Below, in pieces: positions 60,981 through 64,000 of a stretch of 64,000 bases of DNA (position 1 is the stretch's first letter; every line of letters begins with the position of its first letter). Both the position numbers and the translations under genes were made by a program. The DNA comes from Hyphomonas sp. Mor2 (lineage in GTDB: Bacteria > Pseudomonadota > Alphaproteobacteria > Caulobacterales > Hyphomonadaceae): the NCBI RefSeq assembly GCF_001854405.1, contig NZ_CP017718.1, positions 3,224,001 to 3,288,000 of the forward strand. The letters run 5' to 3'. Below the pieces are notes generated by a model that saw only the letters and a list, made by a program, of their open reading frames with translations, did not search any database and had not been told where the DNA came from.

Positions 60981-62783
60981 CTACCCCGCCAGCGCCTCTT
61001 TCTTTTCCTCAATCTCCATCCAGTCGAGTTCAGCCTGCTCCAGGTCTGAGCGGGCGGCCTCTAAGCGTTTGTTGATGCGATTGAACTCGTCCGGATTGTC
61101 ATTGAACAGATTTGGGTCGCCAAGTTTGGTTTCCAGCTCGCCGATTTCACGTTCAAGCTGCGGCATCAGCGCTTCAACTTCCTGCAGGCGATGCTGATCC
61201 TTGAAGCTGAGTTTGGTCTGCTTCTTCGGCTCGGACGGCTTCGGCTTGGCCTTCTTGTCTTTTGGTTCGGCCTTGCTGGCGCGGCCGGGTTTGCCTTTAA
61301 TCTGGGACTGCGCATCGCTCCAGCCACCTGCCGTCTCGACCCATTTCCCCTCGCCAAGCGGAACCAGGCAGGACGTGACCGTCGCATCCAGGAAGGCGCG
61401 GTCATGGCTGACCAGGATCAGCGTGCCCTCGAAATTGAGCAGCATGTCTTCCAGCAGATCGAGCGTCTGCATGTCGAGATCATTGGTGGGCTCGTCCAGG
61501 ACCAGCACATCGGTCGATTGCGCCAGCGCAATGGCGAGGGTCAGACGATTGCGTTCACCGCCCGACAATGCCGCAACCGGCTGTCGCAGCTGATCGGGAA
61601 CGAACAGGAAGTCCTTGGCGTAGGCGGCGACATGGCGCTGGCGGCCCTGCACCATGATCGAGTCGCCGCCTTGCGGGGCGAGGGCTTCCCAAAGTGTATC
61701 CTTGGGGCGCAGCGTATCGCGGGTCTGGTCGAGATAGGTGATCCGCAGCGCCGGATTGACTTTAACATTGCCGCTATCCCGCTCGATCTCGCCGAGCATC
61801 AGCTTCAGGAGCGTCGTTTTGCCGGCCCCGTTCGGGCCGATCAGGCCGATCCGGTCGCCGCGCAGGATCTTGAAGTCGAGGCCCTCGACAATGTTGAGAT
61901 CGCCATAGGCTTTGCTCAGGCCGAACGTCTCGATCACTTTGCGGGACTGATGGCCAGCTTCTTCCGCACTGATGCCCGCCTTGGCTTTCTGCGCGACAAT
62001 GGCGGCCTTGCGGCGAGCCGCCTCCGCGCGCATGGCTTTCAGCTTGTGCAGACGCCCCATGTTTCGCGCCCGACGCCCGGTCACGCCGCGCTGCAGCCAG
62101 TGCTCTTCGGCCTTGAGCTGCGTCTTGATTTTTTCAAGCTGGCGGATCTCGGCCTCCTCGATCTCTTCCGCCCAGCGGTCGAAATCGGCGTAGCCTTTTG
62201 GACTCTTCAGGACGACGCCATCCCGCAGCCACAGCGTATTGGTGGTGACATTTTCCATGAAACGCCGGTCGTGGCTGACCAGCAGCACGCCGCCATTGAA
62301 CCCGATCAGCCGAGTCTCCAGCGTCTCGATCATCGGCACGTCGAGATGGTTGGTCGGCTCGTCGAGCAACAAGATGTCCGGGTCCAGCGCAAAGGCCTTG
62401 GCAAGGGCGGCGCGGCGGATCTGACCGCCGGAGAGAATGCTTGGGGAGGCTACCGGATCCACGCCAAAATGGCCAAGTTCTGCTTCAGCCCGCCACGGCT
62501 CGGCGCCGTTCGACGTTGCATACTCGAGCACGTTGTCGAAACTGGACAAGTCGGGTTCCTGCTCGACCGTGGTAATTATCGTGCCGGGATGAATCCACAA
62601 CTCGCCATCATCCGGCTCATGGCGACCGGTGATCAGGCGCATCAGGGTTGATTTTCCGGCGCCATTACGCCCGACCAGCGCGGCGCGCTCGCCCTTGGCC
62701 AGAGTGAAAGATACGCCTTCAAAGAGCGGCTTACCGCCAAAGGCGAGCCGGACGTCGGTCATGGTGAGGACAGGCAGGGACAT
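60981..62783 (-). CDS. uup: ABC-F family ATPase, Uup type
   Basis: 600 residues with two ABC domains: Walker A GRNGAGKSTLMRL and signature LSGGQIRRAAL in the first, GPNGAGKTTLLKL and LSGGERNRLTLA in the second, each with a LLDEPTNHLD- or LDEPTNDLD-type Walker B. Between them is a helical linker with basic residues (HWLQRGVTGRRARNMGRLHKLKAM, split), and the C-terminus is a Lys-rich linker plus coiled coil, as in Uup. ABC-F proteins act on ribosomes or DNA junctions, not in transport. Neighbouring permease gene is upstream on the same strand but not its partner. Confidence 0.92.
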   Translation of the reverse strand: MSLPVLTMTDVRLAFGGKPLFEGVSFTLAKGERAALVGRNGAGKSTLMRLITGRHEPDDGELWIHPGTIITTVEQEPDLSSFDNVLEYATSNGAEPWRAEAELGHFGVDPVASPSILSGGQIRRAALAKAFALDPDILLLDEPTNHLDVPMIETLETRLIGFNGGVLLVSHDRRFMENVTTNTLWLRDGVVLKSPKGYADFDRWAEEIEEAEIRQLEKIKTQLKAEEHWLQRGVTGRRARNMGRLHKLKAMRAEAARRKAAIVAQKAKAGISAEEAGHQSRKVIETFGLSKAYGDLNIVEGLDFKILRGDRIGLIGPNGAGKTTLLKLMLGEIERDSGNVKVNPALRITYLDQTRDTLRPKDTLWEALAPQGGDSIMVQGRQRHVAAYAKDFLFVPDQLRQPVAALSGGERNRLTLAIALAQSTDVLVLDEPTNDLDMQTLDLLEDMLLNFEGTLILVSHDRAFLDATVTSCLVPLGEGKWVETAGGWSDAQSQIKGKPGRASKAEPKDKKAKPKPSEPKKQTKLSFKDQHRLQEVEALMPQLEREIGELETKLGDPNLFNDNPDEFNRINKRLEAARSDLEQAELDWMEIEEKKEALAG

Positions 62784-62828
62784 GGCGAGGCTTTATTTGG
62801 CTTGGAATGGGCCTGAGAAAAGGGCGAC

Positions 62829-63662
62829 TCACGCCTTCAGCTTGTATCCGCTCTTCAGCATCCACCAGACTCCGGCCGAGGCGGCAAAGGCGACGGCGCC
62901 GCTGACCATCATGCCGGTCATGACGTTGGAGTTCGCGGCGTCAAGGAAGCCATAACGGAAGCCGTCAATCAGGAAGAAGATCGGATCGAAATAGGCGAGC
63001 GACTTGAACGGTTCGACCAGGACGTTGATGTCATAGAAGGTCCCGGACAGGAATGTGAGCGGCACAATGACGAAGTTGGAAACCGCCGCCAGGTGATCGA
63101 ACTTGTCGGCCCAGATCCCGCCCATGGCGCCGATCGCGGCGAGGAAGATCGTCGCCATCAGGCCAAACCAGATGACGGGCCAGATATGCACGACGGAGAG
63201 GTCAGCGAGTCCAGAGAAGTGTATGCCGATCGCAGCGATCACGCCAACCATGATGCCGCGCGTCGCAGCGCCGAAAATGAACCCAATGGTCAGTTCCAGC
63301 GGCGACAGAGGTGGCATCAGGAAATCAACCTGGCTGCCCTGAACCTTGGCGATCGTAAGCGAGCTGGACGAGTTCTGAAACGCATTCTGCAGCATCGACA
63401 TGACGATCAGGCCGGGGGCGAGGAAGCTATTATAGTCGAGTCCGGCAAAATCCCCGCTCAGCTCACCGCGATTGCCGAAGGCGAGCTTGAACACAGTCAT
63501 GAACAACAAGGTCGAGACCACGGGCGCCAGGAGGGTTTGCATCCAGACCTTCAAAAAACGGCCCACTTCGCGCTTATAAAGCGTCCAGAGACCGAGCCAG
63601 TTGACGGCCCCGTAAGAGCGAGGTTTAGGAGACGAGATCAGAGAACGGGATGTATCAGCCAT
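62829..63662 (-). CDS. ABC-2 type transporter permease
   Basis: 277 residues, six membrane helices. Typical ABC-2 features: LYKREVGRFLKVWMQTLLAPVVSTLLFM (split; elbow helix), YNSFLAPGLIVMSMLQNAFQNSSSS, VQGSQVDFLMPPLSPLE and FVIVPLTFLSGTFYDI. The group includes lipid-, polysaccharide- and drug-exporters. No matching ATPase gene is visible (the ABC-F gene next door is not a transporter subunit), so it is orphan in this window, or its partner lies elsewhere. It is divergent from gcrA. Confidence 0.9.
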   Translation of the reverse strand: MADTSRSLISSPKPRSYGAVNWLGLWTLYKREVGRFLKVWMQTLLAPVVSTLLFMTVFKLAFGNRGELSGDFAGLDYNSFLAPGLIVMSMLQNAFQNSSSSLTIAKVQGSQVDFLMPPLSPLELTIGFIFGAATRGIMVGVIAAIGIHFSGLADLSVVHIWPVIWFGLMATIFLAAIGAMGGIWADKFDHLAAVSNFVIVPLTFLSGTFYDINVLVEPFKSLAYFDPIFFLIDGFRYGFLDAANSNVMTGMMVSGAVAFAASAGVWWMLKSGYKLKA

Positions 63663-63709
63663 AACCGATCACTTAAGAGCTGACTCGGCGTTTGGCGATA
63701 GGTTAAAAA

Positions 63710-63750
63710 CTATCCACAGCTGCCACTATATATTGATTGCCTGTGGACAG
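63710..63750. promoter_or_regulatory. Possible DnaA boxes in the gcrA promoter region
   Basis: CTATCCACA (63710-63718) differs from the DnaA-box consensus TTATCCACA at one base; TGTGGACAG (63742-63750) is a weaker inverse match (7 of 9). A GACTC (GANTC, CcrM site) lies at 63682-63686. In Caulobacter gcrA is DnaA-controlled, so these are plausible sites. Confirmation is needed for binding. Confidence 0.5.
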
Positions 63751-63867
63751 AGGGTCTCAGCATCTTGTGTTTCATTTTGCCCCTGATACGATATATAGCG
63801 TTGGAGCGGGGCTGGAGGCATCGCTCAAATCAATATCTAGGGGCTGCCACAGAGCGGGGTAAAACGC

Positions 63868-64000
63868 ATGGCTTGGACGGAAGATCGGGTAGAAGTTCTC
63901 AAAAAACTATGGGCGGAGGGCCATTCGGCCAGCCAGATTGCCAAGGAGCTGGGCGGGGTCACCCGGAATGCTGTGATCGGCAAAGTGCATCGCCTCGGCC
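63868..64000 (+). CDS. gcrA: GcrA cell-cycle regulator (5' part)
   Basis: Only the first 44 codons are in the window; the gene runs off the right edge. MAWTEDRVEVLKKLWAEGHS, then ASQIAKELGGVTRNAVIGKV form the unusual GcrA DNA-binding helix-turn-helix. GcrA is a sigma-70 cofactor that acts at promoters with methylated GANTC and drives S-phase genes in Caulobacter and relatives. Its presence places the genome in the alphaproteobacteria. The start follows GCGGGGTAAAACGC. Confidence 0.95.
   Translation, partial: MAWTEDRVEVLKKLWAEGHSASQIAKELGGVTRNAVIGKVHRLG

Noticed and set aside
61191..62651. Open frame of 486 codons on the plus strand
   Set aside because: Antisense to the ABC-F gene, whose two ATPase domains are complete. 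Low-complexity composition typical of a shadow.

Overview
The window is GC-rich, densely coded bacterial chromosome from an alphaproteobacterium, most likely a marine member of the Hyphomonadaceae/Maricaulales (Caulobacter relatives). The main clues are the start of gcrA (a cell-cycle regulator restricted to alphaproteobacteria, characteristic of the Caulobacter branch) at the right edge, a SAM-II riboswitch upstream of metA, the def-fmt-truA and rplY-pth-ychF neighbourhoods, a petABC cytochrome bc1 operon, an UrcA-family protein and fused CysN/CysC. This is mostly a core-genome window. I saw no tRNA, rRNA, CRISPR array, transposase or phage gene.

Layout. 1-1860: metF (cut by the left edge) behind an ArsR-methyltransferase fusion regulator with a strong palindromic operator at its start codon. 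1990-6193: mlaA-mlaC lipid-transport pair, a CPBP membrane protease, a thioesterase, an alpha/beta hydrolase and a GNAT. 6190-13277 (minus): five-gene MoxR/DUF58/DUF4159/VWA-like operon with an embedded small lipoprotein, every junction overlapping by 4 bases. 13330-17526: DUF1285, CoA-type Nudix, DUF6111-like protein, CCA-adding enzyme, TspO, hemF. 17772-20756: petABC with a clear terminator. 20839-28827: mtnP, prs, a periplasmic M23 peptidase, an M56-M23 fusion with its BlaI-type repressor and tandem operators, rplY, pth, a membrane-anchored TIR-like protein, ychF. 29132-31550: a duplicated two-gene cassette (A-B-A-B) of secreted six-cysteine proteins that I cannot assign to a known family. 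31711-43270: rmuC, a GPP34 protein, a repeat-rich gap, def-fmt-GNAT-truA, a divergent pair of Tat-exported oxidoreductases, an unknown secreted protein, more repeats, ruvCAB. 43465-50879: accessory catabolic genes (crotonase, flavin monooxygenase, P450, acyl-CoA dehydrogenase) and several GNATs. 50892-54548: metA with its SAM-II riboswitch, urcA, a serine hydrolase, a second crotonase. 54625-64000: a membrane-tethered S33-type hydrolase, an MDR oxidoreductase, cysD-cysNC, an Uup-type ABC-F ATPase, an ABC-2 permease, gcrA.

Genes that work together. Sulfur and methionine metabolism recurs: cysD/cysNC activate sulfate, metA and metF feed methionine synthesis, mtnP salvages methylthioadenosine, and two separate control devices (ArsR-methyltransferase repressor and SAM-II RNA) would sense the SAM cycle. 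Envelope maintenance also recurs: Mla proteins, M23 peptidases, the BlaI/M56 sensor, and the MoxR operon.

The least explained items are the A-B-A-B six-cysteine array, the M56-M23 fusion whose LytM domain lacks one catalytic histidine, the TIR-like protein lacking the usual glutamate, and a leader ORF positioned between the metA riboswitch and metA. Start sites were chosen by reading domain starts and Shine-Dalgarno sequences; family assignments come from recalled motifs, not from database searches.
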